A stretch of DNA of 64,000 nt. It comes from Polydactylus sextarius (lineage: Eukaryota; Chordata; Actinopteri; Polynemidae). The position numbers were made by a program, and so were the translations under genes. The notes below the pieces were generated by a model. The model was not told the DNA's origin. It was given only the letters and a program-made list of their open reading frames with translations, and ran no database searches. The number at the start of each line of letters is the position of its first letter. The stretch's first letter is position 1. Positions 24,201 through 33,869 of this stretch are shown here, one piece after another. The stretch lies in assembly GCA_016801845.1 (NCBI GenBank), contig CM028931.1, positions 19,855,302-19,919,301 of the forward strand, given 5' to 3'.

Positions 24201-25097
24201 TTATTTATATTATTTAGACTTTTTATATTTATTTGACTTTTTTTATCTGTTTTTTTAGATTTAAACTGTTTATTTTAAAATTTAATCTATTTTAATAATT
24301 AACTTATTAAATTTATTTATCAAATTTTAACTATTCATTTACTTATTATTATTTTTTTTTATTGTTTTATGGTTTTATAAAAATATTTTAATTTGTTTTA
24401 TATTTTATTTACATTTATACAATATTGCTTTTTTAATATATTATTTATGTAATATAATTCACATTATTATTTATTATTACAAATTTTATACTTAAATAAA
24501 AAATAATAATTTACTTTAATGAAGAATTTTATCAATTTTTCCCTGATTTGTGCTGCGTTTATTTTTAAGATTTTCTAATTATTTTATATAATAATAATTT
24601 ATTTAATATTTTTTATATTTTTATATCTATTGACTATATATTTTATACAACTTTATTTGCATTTATTTTATCCATTTGACATTTTTATTTAAAATATTTT
24701 AATTGTTCAATTATATTTGTTATTTACTTTGTATATTATATATATTTATATTGTCTTGTAAAAATGTAACATTTACTTAAATTTACTTTATTTAAACAAT
24801 TTAAATTTGTCTAATTTCATCATTTATTATTTTTATTTAAATGAAATAAATAAAATAATAAATTATTTATTATTTGCAGCTGTTGATGAATCATTTATAT
24901 TATTTAATTTTCACTGTTTGTAGTAATTTTTTTTACTATTAAACCATAAAATGTTCACATGTTTGTGTATCTGAAACCTTCGGTCTCATTGTTATAATCA
25001 ATAGATAATCAATAGATAATCAATAGACCTTTTTGACCAGGTCCAACTGAACGTCCCCTGGAGGCTCAGGGAGGACCTTGCTGTTCCTGCACCCCAT
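21300..25097 (-). CDS. pskh1: Serine/threonine-protein kinase H1, complete, three coding exons
   Basis: CaMK-group protein kinase reported at the Golgi, centrosome and nucleus. Exon 25097-25029 encodes 23 residues beginning MGCRNSK, with Gly2 for N-myristoylation and Cys3 for palmitoylation. Exon 24073-23180 encodes 298 residues and exon 21617-21300 encodes 105 plus TAG. Both introns are GT-AG and phase 0. The total is 426 residues (human 424). Kinase landmarks are GRGSFSRV (107-114), catalytic Lys129 in YAIK, HRD (218-220), DFG (241-243) and APE (267-269). The C-terminal tail is the Ser/Thr/Arg-rich, PSKH1-specific one, ending ELRELNRRYQQQYNG. All catalytic residues are present. Exon 2 is very GC-rich and sits between introns that are among the most AT-rich DNA in the window. 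PSKH2 is excluded by the N- and C-terminal match to PSKH1. Confidence 0.97.
21621..21648. repeat. (CAAA)n tract at the pskh1 intron 2 acceptor
   Basis: Read on the transcript strand this is about 6-7 GTTT units ending in TTTGCAG, so the microsatellite forms the polypyrimidine-like tract of the exon 3 acceptor. Confidence 0.85.
21720..23080. other. pskh1 intron 2, extremely AT-rich
   Basis: AAATAAATAAA-type low complexity at 21,720-22,030, then long A/T-only stretches to 23,060. No exon is visible. The long minus-strand open frame that extends exon 3 upstream is only low-complexity Phe/Leu-rich translation. Confidence 0.6.
23110..23172. repeat. (TTTG)n tract just inside the pskh1 intron 2 donor
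   Basis: On the transcript strand this is about 15 CAAA units, two or three of them changed to TAAA, starting about 7 nt after the GT of the donor at 23179. It is complementary to the tract at the other end of the same intron. Confidence 0.9.
24110..25028. other. pskh1 intron 1, AT-rich
   Basis: Intron between 24074 and 25028. It is TTTATTTTTATT-type sequence apart from a short TTCCCTGATTTGTGCTGCG motif near 24,538 that recurs upstream of the gene. Confidence 0.6.
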
Positions 25098-25449
25098 CAC
25101 ATCACCATGGGCCACAGCGGCCACCAGGAGCCGGTCCTCATCACCGCTACAGACGCGTCAGCTGGGTCGTCCAACATCCAGACCGGACCAGTTCATGAGA
25201 ATCCGCTCGAGTCCGGTTCACAGCGTCGGCGGCTCACGGGCTCATTTTCTTCACCCGGTCAAAATTTTATTATTATTAAAAATATCCGGCGGGTTTGAGC
25301 TAAAGAACAAAGACGAGCTTCAAACTCCCGTTTCGAAGCCGAGTCCATCGACACCGACGTCAGAAACTTTAACGTCGACAGAAAACGAACGTCGTCTTCG
25401 TCGTTTCTGGTGATTCGCTACAGACGATCAAAGACCGGACGACGAAGCT
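25098..25449 (-). other. pskh1: pskh1 5' UTR part of the start-codon exon
   Basis: On the minus strand a strong acceptor (GTTGTTTTTCTTCCAG, then AGCTTCGTC) puts the first exonic base at 25449, giving about 352 nt of GC-moderate leader. A three-codon upstream frame (Met-Val-Met-stop) ends across the main start: its TGA overlaps the start as TGATG. The main ATG has G at -3 and +4. Confidence 0.55.
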
Positions 25450-25489
25450 CTGGAAGAAAAACAACATCAAATAAGAAAAACTGGTTTAT

Positions 25490-26290
25490 ACAATGAAACT
25501 AAGAGACACAACAAAGAAAAATAACAAAAATATATAAAATAAATAGAAACAACAGCATTTATTTTATTTATTGTTTAAATGAATTAAATTTAAATTGTAT
25601 TGTATATATTTCCCTGATTTAGCTGCACTGATTTTATTTATATTTTATTATTTTTGTATATATTTAATACATTTTTAATTATTTTTGCTTTATATGTAGT
25701 TTAATTATTGAATTGTATTTAAATTTTTAGATTTATTTTATTTAATGTATCGTTGAGATTTAATTAATATTTTCCTAATTATCCATTTTTATATAATTTT
25801 TTACCATTTTATTTATATATTTTTTATATTTATTTTAAATTATCTACTTTTTCTTAATATTAATTTATATTTAGCATAATTATATTTGTCCATTTTTCTA
25901 TATTTAAAGTGATTTTTGTATCTTATATAACATATTATTATTATATTTGTAGCAATTTTAACAATTTTCATGAATATGTGCTGCACCGATTTTAATTATA
26001 TTTATGTTTTAGTTATAATTTATATACTTCTATTTGTACATTATGTAAAAACTAATTTAAATTTTATTAAATTGTTTTATTTCATGTTGTTTTACAAGAT
26101 ATTTCTTTCATATGTGCTGCACTGATTTATTTTTATATTTTTTTATTTAATATTTATTTATTTAGAATACACATACTTTTATTTGTAATTTTTAAAATTA
26201 TTTTATATTTTTATTTAATTATTTTATTTAATGTTTATGTGATTTTTAACTGTTGTTTTGTTTATAAAAACATTTCTCTGGTGTGTTTAC
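25490..26290. repeat. AT-rich DNA with a recurring TGTGCTGCACTGATTTTATT motif
   Basis: The motif is seen near 25,612, 25,978 and 26,113, and in intron 1 near 24,546. The copies are separated by TTTATATTTTATTAT-type filler. This suggests a degenerate tandem family spanning the proposed 5'-UTR intron and intron 1. Confidence 0.55.
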
Positions 26291-26622
26291 AGACTCACGT
26301 CGTTTTTTCTCTTTAAACACAAAAACTTGAACTAAAACAACTAAACTACAACAACACACTTGTTGTTTAAAGTTGAATAAACTTTAATAAATCACATATT
26401 TGTCGTTAAAAACTAATTAAAGTTGAATAAAGTTGAAAAAAAGTTCAGGCCCTGAACTTTTTTTTTTTTTTTTTTTTTTACTTTTTTCCTTCAAAGTAAA
26501 GTCACTTTTTTTCACGTCGACGTTGATTCGTCAACGCGTTTTTAACTTTTTAAAACAACAAACGCGACAAAACGTAAAGTTTAACATCGATTCGAGGCGA
26601 TAAAAGTCACTTTAAAACTCAC

Positions 26623-27060
26623 CGTTGAACTGCTCCGACGACAGCGAACCCACTTAGCATGCTAAGCTAACTAGCATGCTAACTAGCATGTTAGCTAGCA
26701 GCAGGGCAGGACTCCCAGCGTCTTCTTCTTCTTCTATTTTTTTATTTTAACTCCAGCCTCCTCACCCCACTGTCTCAGCTGAGCTGCTCCACTTTCAACA
26801 AAACTTAAAAAAAAAAAAAAAAAAAAACCGACAACGTTTTTCTCTTCACTTCCGGTTGTTTTTCTACTAAAACGTTTTTTGATAAACGTCACGAAAATGC
26901 GGCGACGAACGTTAAATAAAATGAAATAAAATTTAAAAAAAAAACAACAACTTCTTAAACTCGGTCGGTCGCTGTTTTTCAACCGAGGAACCACCTTCCA
27001 CCGCGCGAGGCGTCAACGTTCCAACCGTCACTAACAACTTCCGCTCCGGCTTTTCAAAAT
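26623..27060 (-). promoter_or_regulatory. pskh1: pskh1 non-coding first exon and CpG-rich promoter candidate
   Basis: A donor-like TTCAACG followed by GTGAGTTTT has its last exonic base at 26623. Upstream the minus strand is CpG-richer than its surroundings to about 27,060 (CTTCCGCTCCGG near 27,040, ETS-like), after which AT-rich DNA resumes. Human PSKH1 also has an untranslated first exon. Long poly-T/A runs at 26,460-26,480 and 26,807-26,827 lie on either side of the donor. The start site is not determined. Confidence 0.5.
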
Positions 27061-27774
27061 AAAACTAGAAATAATTATAACAATACATATATATATTTTT
27101 TAAATAAGTAAATAAATACAAAACAAATATAAAACACGACTGAATATAATATATAATGAATACAAATAAATATAAATAATTTATAAAGCATAATTAAATT
27201 AAAATTCACATATTAAAGTAATATTTGAATATTGTAAATAATCAAAAAATGTTTAACAAATAATGAAAAATAAAATAAATAAATAATAAAACAAAATGAC
27301 AATATATATTCTCTAATTAATATTGATTAAAAGTAAAAACTGAGATAAAATTGAACTTAAAAAAGATTTAAAGATAAAGGCTTAAATAAATTAATTAATA
27401 AAAACAAGCACATGTATTAGACGAGTTATTTAAACTAAAGGTTTTATCTTATCTTTTCTATTTTTTAAATGAAAAGATTAATATTTCATAATTATAACTT
27501 TTATTTTCTTATTTATGTATTTAAATTTGTTATTTGTAATTGTTGTTATTGTAACTTGTTTTTAAAGTTTTAAAGTAAAGTCAAGGAAAAAGTGTAAATG
27601 TTGAGAATAAACTCGAAATATTTAAAAAAGATAAAGTCGATGTGTTAAAAATAATAATAATAATAAAAACAAATGAAAAATAATGAAATAAAATCTAAAT
27701 TAAATCACTAATGTCGACTTTTATCTCGACAGACAAATCTAAATGATTATTTTTAATTATTTATTTGTGAAAAC
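27061..27774. other. AT-rich intergenic DNA, no gene seen
   Basis: Mostly AAATAAATA/TTTAATAA-like sequence with no open frame of interest. Confidence 0.5.
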
Positions 27775-28068
27775 ATGTGCGGGCTCGGTACGTGCTCTTA
27801 TTTTGAAGCTCCGGCCTCCCAGCTTCCTGTCCTCGTGCGTGTGTCTCCGGTGAACGTGCCGCCGCTCGTCTCCGTCCCAGCTTCTTTTGTAGAGACGGGA
27901 CGAGCCGAGGGAGGTCGTCCCGACCCCAGTCAGTCACCGTCACTTCCTGGAGACCGAGACAAACTGCTGACGGAGGAGAACCAGGACCGGGACCGGGACC
28001 GGGACCGGAGAGACACGAGGACCCCGGTTCAACACACGTTACCGTTAGATGAGCTGCACGCGGGATGA
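27775..28068 (+). other. Isolated GC-rich island with an open frame of 97 codons
   Basis: A sharply bounded ~290-bp GC-rich segment in AT-rich DNA, upstream of pskh1 in divergent orientation. The plus frame starts MCGLGTCSYFEAPASQ, is Pro/Ser-rich and ends with Asp-Arg repeats from a GACCGG hexamer run (about 27,986-28,008). I recognise no family. It could be a coding exon, a CpG-type regulatory island or a UTR exon; evidence for coding is weak. Confidence 0.2.
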
Positions 28069-28164
28069 CTCCAGATTGACCCCAGTTTGATTTGGATTTG
28101 AATCAAGTTACAACATCAAAGAGAAACTGTTACAATGGTTAAATGACGTCATCAAACATTATAA

Positions 28165-28173
28165 ATATTAGTT

Positions 28174-28222
<49 letters not shown>
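28165..28222. repeat. (TA)n microsatellite
   Basis: About 58 bp of nearly pure TA dinucleotide. Confidence 0.95.
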
Positions 28223-28230
<8 letters not shown>

Positions 28231-28336
28231 TAAATTAAAAAGTTTAAAAATTCAACCATATGTTCAAACATATACTTCTGTGTCTTATTTTGAAAATATT
28301 TGATCTTTTTGCAGATGTAGCAGCGTCATCAGTGTG

Positions 28337-28355
28337 TTTCCACCAGGTGGCAGTA
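28337..28355 (+). promoter_or_regulatory. CTCF-like motif
   Basis: TTTCCACCAGGTGGCAGTA contains the CCACCAGGTGGCAG form of the CTCF core. It sits in unique sequence between the TA microsatellite and the GA-rich tract. Match by eye only. Confidence 0.4.
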
Positions 28356-28623
28356 GACTCATAAAAACAGTCACGTATAAGCTCTGTTCACTCTACCAAC
28401 CTTCTGTTACTTTTATTCATTTATTTTATATAAATATATATATAAACTCCAAACGTCTCAAACCTGAACTGTTGTTGTTGTTAAATAATAAACGTTTTAT
28501 TTTGAAATTTTGATAAAAAAAAAAAAACTTTTAGTTTTTTTTTTGTTGAATCAGTTGGAAGAAGACGAATGTTTCTGGTTGGAAATTTATCTCATGACGA
28601 CAATGAAAACTGCTGGGAGCTGA

Positions 28624-28891
28624 TGGAGGAGGAGGAGGAAGAAGAGGAGGGTGATGAGGAGGAGGAGGAGAAGGAGAAAGAGGAGAGGAGGAGGAGGAGG
28701 AGGAAACAGGAGAAGGAAGCAGAGGAGGAGGAGGATGAAGAGGAGCTGGAGGAAGAGGACGAGGAGGAGGAAGAAGGAGAAGGAAGCAGAGGAGAAGGAA
28801 AAACAGGAGGAGGAGGAGGAAGAAGATGAGGAGGAGGAGGAGAAGGAGGAGGAGGAGAAAGACAAACAGGAGGAGGAGGAGGAGGAGGAAA
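28624..28891 (+). repeat. GGA/GAA polypurine tract, ~270 bp
   Basis: Almost uninterrupted purine on the plus strand, from repeated GAG, GAA and AGG triplets. Open frames on both strands translate it to Glu/Arg- or Ser/Leu-rich low complexity, so they are not called as genes. Confidence 0.95.
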
Positions 28892-29002
28892 GTTGGTGTT
28901 TTATCTGCAGTGCAGCTGAGGTCAGGGCCTCAAACATAACGTCGTCCTGATTGATCACCAGCTCGTCTTGTTCTGATTAAGACGCTTCGTCGCTGTTGAC
29001 GA

Positions 29003-29033
29003 CCTCCTCCTCCTCCTCCTCCTCCTCCTCCTC
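29003..29033 (+). repeat. (CCT)n microsatellite
   Basis: About ten CCT units on the plus strand, complementary to the GA-rich tract ~110 bp upstream. Confidence 0.9.
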
Positions 29034-29219
29034 ACACACAAAGGTCAATATCATCTATTAGCTCTAGATTTGCTGACTGCTCTATTATTTATCCACACAC
29101 ACACAGGAAGTGGAGACGCTCTATTAAAAGCTCGATTGACTCCGTCTGTCGTCCGCTACGTTAATATTCCCATGATGCTTCACTTCACTCGACTCGTCCA
29201 GTTTAAATGTATATTACAT

Positions 29220-29990
29220 AAATAAACCAGCTAATGTAGCGTGGAAAGCTAATATAGTGAAGTCTGCTAATATAGCAGTTAGCTAACTTGGCTAATTTAA
29301 CTAAATTAGCTAAATTAGCCAATTTATCTAATGTTGCAAAATTAGCAAACGTAAAGCAATTAGCGAAATTAGCCAAGTTATCAAATGTATCAAAATTAGC
29401 AAACACAGCGTAGATAGCTAACATAGCCAAGTTAGCTAATGTAAACAATTAAGTAAATGTAAAGAAGCTTACTAATATAGCAGCTAGCTAAGTTGGCTAG
29501 TTTAACTAAATTAGCCAAGTTATGTAATGTAGCAAAATTAGCAAATGTAGCAAATGTAGCCAAGTTAATTTATTAGACCACATTAGCAAATGTAGTAAAA
29601 TAAGCAAATGAGTTAAAAAAAAAAAAGCTAAAGTAGCAAAGTTAGCTAACGTTACTAAATTAGGTAATGTTGCAAAGATAGCAAATCATGTTACACAGCC
29701 AAGGTAGCATGATTAGCTAATGTAGTGAAGTTTGCTAATATACAAGTTAGCTAAGATGGCTAATTGAAACACATTTGTTAATGTAATCAAATTAGCAAAA
29801 ATGGTTTGTTCATATAACAAAACGCAAACGTAGCAAAATTAGCAAACATAAAAAAACCAAACAAAATCAGGTATTGTTACCAAATTAGCCAATGTGGTTA
29901 AGTTAGCCTACACAGCCGAGTAAGCTAATGTAGCTAAAATAAAATGTGAAATTCAAAACAATGTAGTTAAACTCACAACATTCAGCTTTC
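29220..29990. repeat. GCTAA repeat block, intergenic
   Basis: Dense AATTAGCAAATGTAGC and TTAGCTAACTTGGC variants of the same general family that fills the mbtps1 introns. Confidence 0.75.
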
Positions 29991-29999
29991 AACGCTGAA

Positions 30000-31050
30000 A
30001 TTTTGCGAAACTGCAAAGAAAAATAAGGAAAATAACGTCTGTGGTGATTAGCTACGGCAAATCAAAGGCTGGAGGTGGACGACAACGGACGAAAGCTCTA
30101 AAAAAAGATTTTTTACACCTCAATTTATTCAAAATAAAAAGAAGTAATACATATTATAATAAAATATATAAAAATATACGTAAATAACGACAATCGGAGG
30201 CGCTAACGTAAAGCACAAGCTAGTTTTTTGTGCAAATGTGACTCAGAATTTGCTGTTTAAAGGCTGAAAAATGATGAATAAATAATCTTTGCGCGTCACA
30301 GAAGCGACATCATGTGTCGTATAAGATCTTTTTTCATCAGTCGAGGTGGAAACTCCCCCGTCGCTACGATCAGGTCATAATAATAACTCGTTATTGATCA
30401 ACACGGGCGCTAAATTCCCAGAGGGGATATTGTATGAATACTATATATATATACTGACATGACGAGAGATAAAAATATCACCAAATAAAACATACTATAG
30501 TCACAGGGATGTTATTGACCAACTCAGCTGAAGGATATTATATTTCCCGGGGAATATTACCAATTTTTTTTTTATTTTGTCCCGAGTTGAACTGCTCACG
30601 TCTCAAACACCTGTGCTTGTAAATTTTATTTTATTTTATTTTATTTATTTATTTTTTTAGTCCAGCTTACAGTCCATGAAGGTAAAACTCCTTCTGTGCC
30701 TTATTTTTTTTATTTATTTATTTATTTATTATTTTATTGTAGTTGTTTGTGAAAATCACCGGGGAGAATATTTCCCCTCGTATCCACGTGTCGTTACAAA
30801 GCAGCTCAGCTCAAAGACGAGGAAACACACGGAGGAACAACGGGTCCACATTTCCATATTTCTACACTCGTACTTGTGTTTTCAGTTTTCAGTTCAGACG
30901 CTCAGTGTTTTTGTGTTTATGTTGTTTACATTGTTACATTCTCAACTTACTTGTGTCCCCAGAACATTTACATCCTTTCTGTCGTTGCGTCCCCAGCATA
31001 CTGATGTCCTTAGCATATTTACGTCACTAGCACGTTTACACATCGAGCAT
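30000..31050. other. Intergenic DNA without recognised gene
   Basis: Mostly unique AT-rich sequence with a TTTATTTATT tract near 30,640-30,740. Open frames of 95-136 codons at 30,676-31,086 have no recognisable domain. Confidence 0.45.
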
Positions 31051-31610
31051 ATTTATGTTCTTTGTGTAGTTACGACCCGATCATAGCATATTATCTTAGC
31101 ACATTTACATATTGTGTATATGTCGGTAGCATATTTACGTTGTAAGTATATTTGTGTCTTTAGAATATTTACGTACCCGCAATATTCATGTTGCTAGCTT
31201 CTTTACGTACCTAGCATATTAATGTTGCTAGTTTATTTATATCGCTAGCAAATTTATGTCACAAGAGTTTTATGTACCTAGCATATCTATGTCACTAGCA
31301 TGTTTATGTACCTAGCATACTTATGTTGCTAACATGTTTACGTACCTAGCATATCTACATTGCTAGCATGTTTATGTACCTAACATATTTACAGTACTAG
31401 CATCTTTACGTACCCACCATATTCATGTCGCTAGCGTGTTTATGTACCTAGCATATTAATGTTGCTAGTTTATTTATATCGCTAGCATGCTTATGTACTT
31501 AGCATATCTACATTGCTAGCATGTTTACCTACCTAGCATACTTATGTTGCTAACATGTTTACGTACCTAGCATATTTGCTTCCTTTTACATATTTACTTT
31601 CTTTTACATA
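31050..31610. repeat. 34-bp minisatellite (CCTAGCATAT/CTAGCATGTTTA)
   Basis: Units alternate GTACCTAGCATAT and GTTGCTAGCATGTTTA. The clearest copies are at 31,270-31,600, where the period is 34 bp; earlier copies are more diverged. Confidence 0.8.
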
Positions 31611-31619
31611 GTCACATCT

Positions 31620-32640
31620 TTAAAATGAACTTCATTTAGCTTCAGGGTGTAAATATTCAATAGTAACTAATCTCTGCATAAGAACTTTTATAATGAATAA
31701 ATAATAAAATCTAGTGCTAAGATGAGTAATAAATAATAAATAAGAATAAAGAAATAAAAAATAAAGACATTGTCAGGTGTTATGGGTAGTTGCACATATC
31801 ATAATGGCCCCATTAGCATCCGAGCTAAGCCATTAGCCAACTAATTTGCTGACAGAACTTCTTTCCCATCTTCTTAGTAAACAACTTTTAGTTTAAATCA
31901 TATAACAGCAGATTGTGATAGTTTCTACTTATTTATTCCAGGTTTTTCTGTCACCGACAGACAGAAAGACGAATGGACGGACGGATGTCACCAGGTTTTG
32001 AGATGAAGTAAAGGTGGTGGGGAAATACAGTTTTGACACCCGGAGTGAAAGATTCGAGCAGACTGGGATGTACTAGCTGAAACAATAATAAGACTGGAGG
32101 TGGTGAGTGGTAGTCAGACCGACAAAGTGAGTGGCAGTTTGACACAGTGACGGCGACATAGAGCAACCGCAGTTTGGACCAAACTAGCGTCCCAACGTCA
32201 ACACTGGCTCCTCAGGTTTATTTTAGACACCCTTAAGTAAAAAAGAAACAAAGATCACTTTAGCAGAAGTGACTAAAGTAGAAACTACTCAGGTGATGGA
32301 GTGCTCCAGAACTCCTTAGACGTTGCAGTGTGTCTGGATGTTAATTCATTAGCTTCCAGTAGAAAGGCAGCCACAGAGGGATCCACGGTCAGACAGAGAT
32401 AAATAGAGCAGACAGACATTTCCAGAGGTACATTTTACTCCACCAAAGCTTCAAAGTACCAGAATTAGCTGCAACGATGGTAGAAATTAGATTCAGTGTT
32501 TCAACTGGTGCGTAATCGCGGACAACTAACAATAGGTGTATTGTCATTAGCATGTTTCGTTGCTACGGTGGCCCTGAAAGGACAAAGTGGAAAACAGCTT
32601 TAACTGCACATCACCTGTGCTGCAATGCATCTTGGGATAT
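31620..32640. other. Intergenic DNA without recognised gene
   Basis: Unique, moderately GC-rich sequence. No exon with convincing splice sites or a known domain was found. Confidence 0.4.
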
Positions 32641-32649
32641 CAAGTTGTG

Positions 32650-33860
32650 AAGGATCCAATAGTTGTAGCCTACTGTAGCCTACAGCTAACTTGGCTAAGC
32701 TAATTAGATACGTTAGCTACAGCTGATAGCTTAAGATGCTGAGCTATTTCTGCTAATGTTCTTAGCTATTTCAGCTAGCTTACTTACTACTACGTAGCTA
32801 ATTTATCTACCTAATCTTGTTTAACCACCTCAGCTACTTTGGCTAACTTGGCTATTTTCACTAACTTAATTTATTTAGCCATTTTAGCTAACTCACCTCA
32901 TTCTGTGATACCTTAGGATATTTAGCTAAAGAGTTACTGTTAAACTAGCTACCTAGCCTCTAGCTACTTTAGCTACATTAGCTAATCTTGCCACCTCAGC
33001 TAACTTAGTTGGTTTTGTGATACCTTAGCTAACTTTATCTTGGGTAATTAAGTTAATTAAAGCTAACTTAGCTACTACAGCTCTAGCTGGTGTAGCGTAC
33101 CTCCGCTAACTTGGCTATATTAGCTAATTTAGATACCATAGCCTACTACATTACACATAGGATATTTAGCTATTAGAGCTAACTTGGTTACTTTAGCCAA
33201 ACTAGCTATGTGGCTATTAGCTAATTTAGCTAACTTATTTAACCACCTCGGCTAACTTAGCTACTTTACATGGTGTACTTTACATATTGTACCTCAGCTA
33301 ACTTAGCTACATTAGCTAATTTCGCTGACATTAGTTCACTTCCACCTCAGCTAACTTAGTTGATTTTGTGATACATTAGCTAACTTTATCTTAGCTAGCT
33401 ATTTCAGCTAATTTAGCTACCCAATTAAGCCAAACCGGCTACATAGCTAGCAACCTTAGCTTATTTAAGCACCTTGGCTAACTTAGCTACTTTTAGTTAT
33501 ATTGCTACATTAGTTAGCTTTGCTTGTTTAGCCACACCAGCTACCTTAGCTAACGTTATCTTTGGTAATTTAGTTATTTTTCAGCTAACGTAGCTACTTC
33601 AGCTCCATCTGTTGTTGTGTACCTCAGCTAACTTGGCTATATTAGCTAATTTAGCTGACATTCGTTCACTTCCACCTCGGCTAAGTTAGCTGTTTTGTAA
33701 TACCGTAGCTAACTTTATTTTAGCTATCTTAGCTACCTAATTAAGCCAAACCAGCTACATAGCTAGCAACCTTAGCTTATTTAAGCACCTTGGCTAACTT
33801 TTAGTTATTTCGCTAAGTTATCTACTTCATCTACAACCATTTTAGCTTTTCAGCTTCGGA
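32650..33860. repeat. GCTAAC block with a ~310-bp higher-order unit
   Basis: Long similar segments start near CACCTCAGCTAACTTAG (32,993 and 33,344) and CACCTCGGCTAAGTTAGC (33,661). The last two share CCAAACCxGCTACATAGC and TAGCAACCTTAGCTTATT in the same order, giving a ~310-bp unit. Confidence 0.75.
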
Positions 33861-33869
33861 AAACAAAAC

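Noticed and set aside
28569..28958. Open frames of 86-123 codons rich in Glu, Arg or Ser
   Set aside because: They are translations of the GGA polypurine tract on both strands and have no unique sequence.
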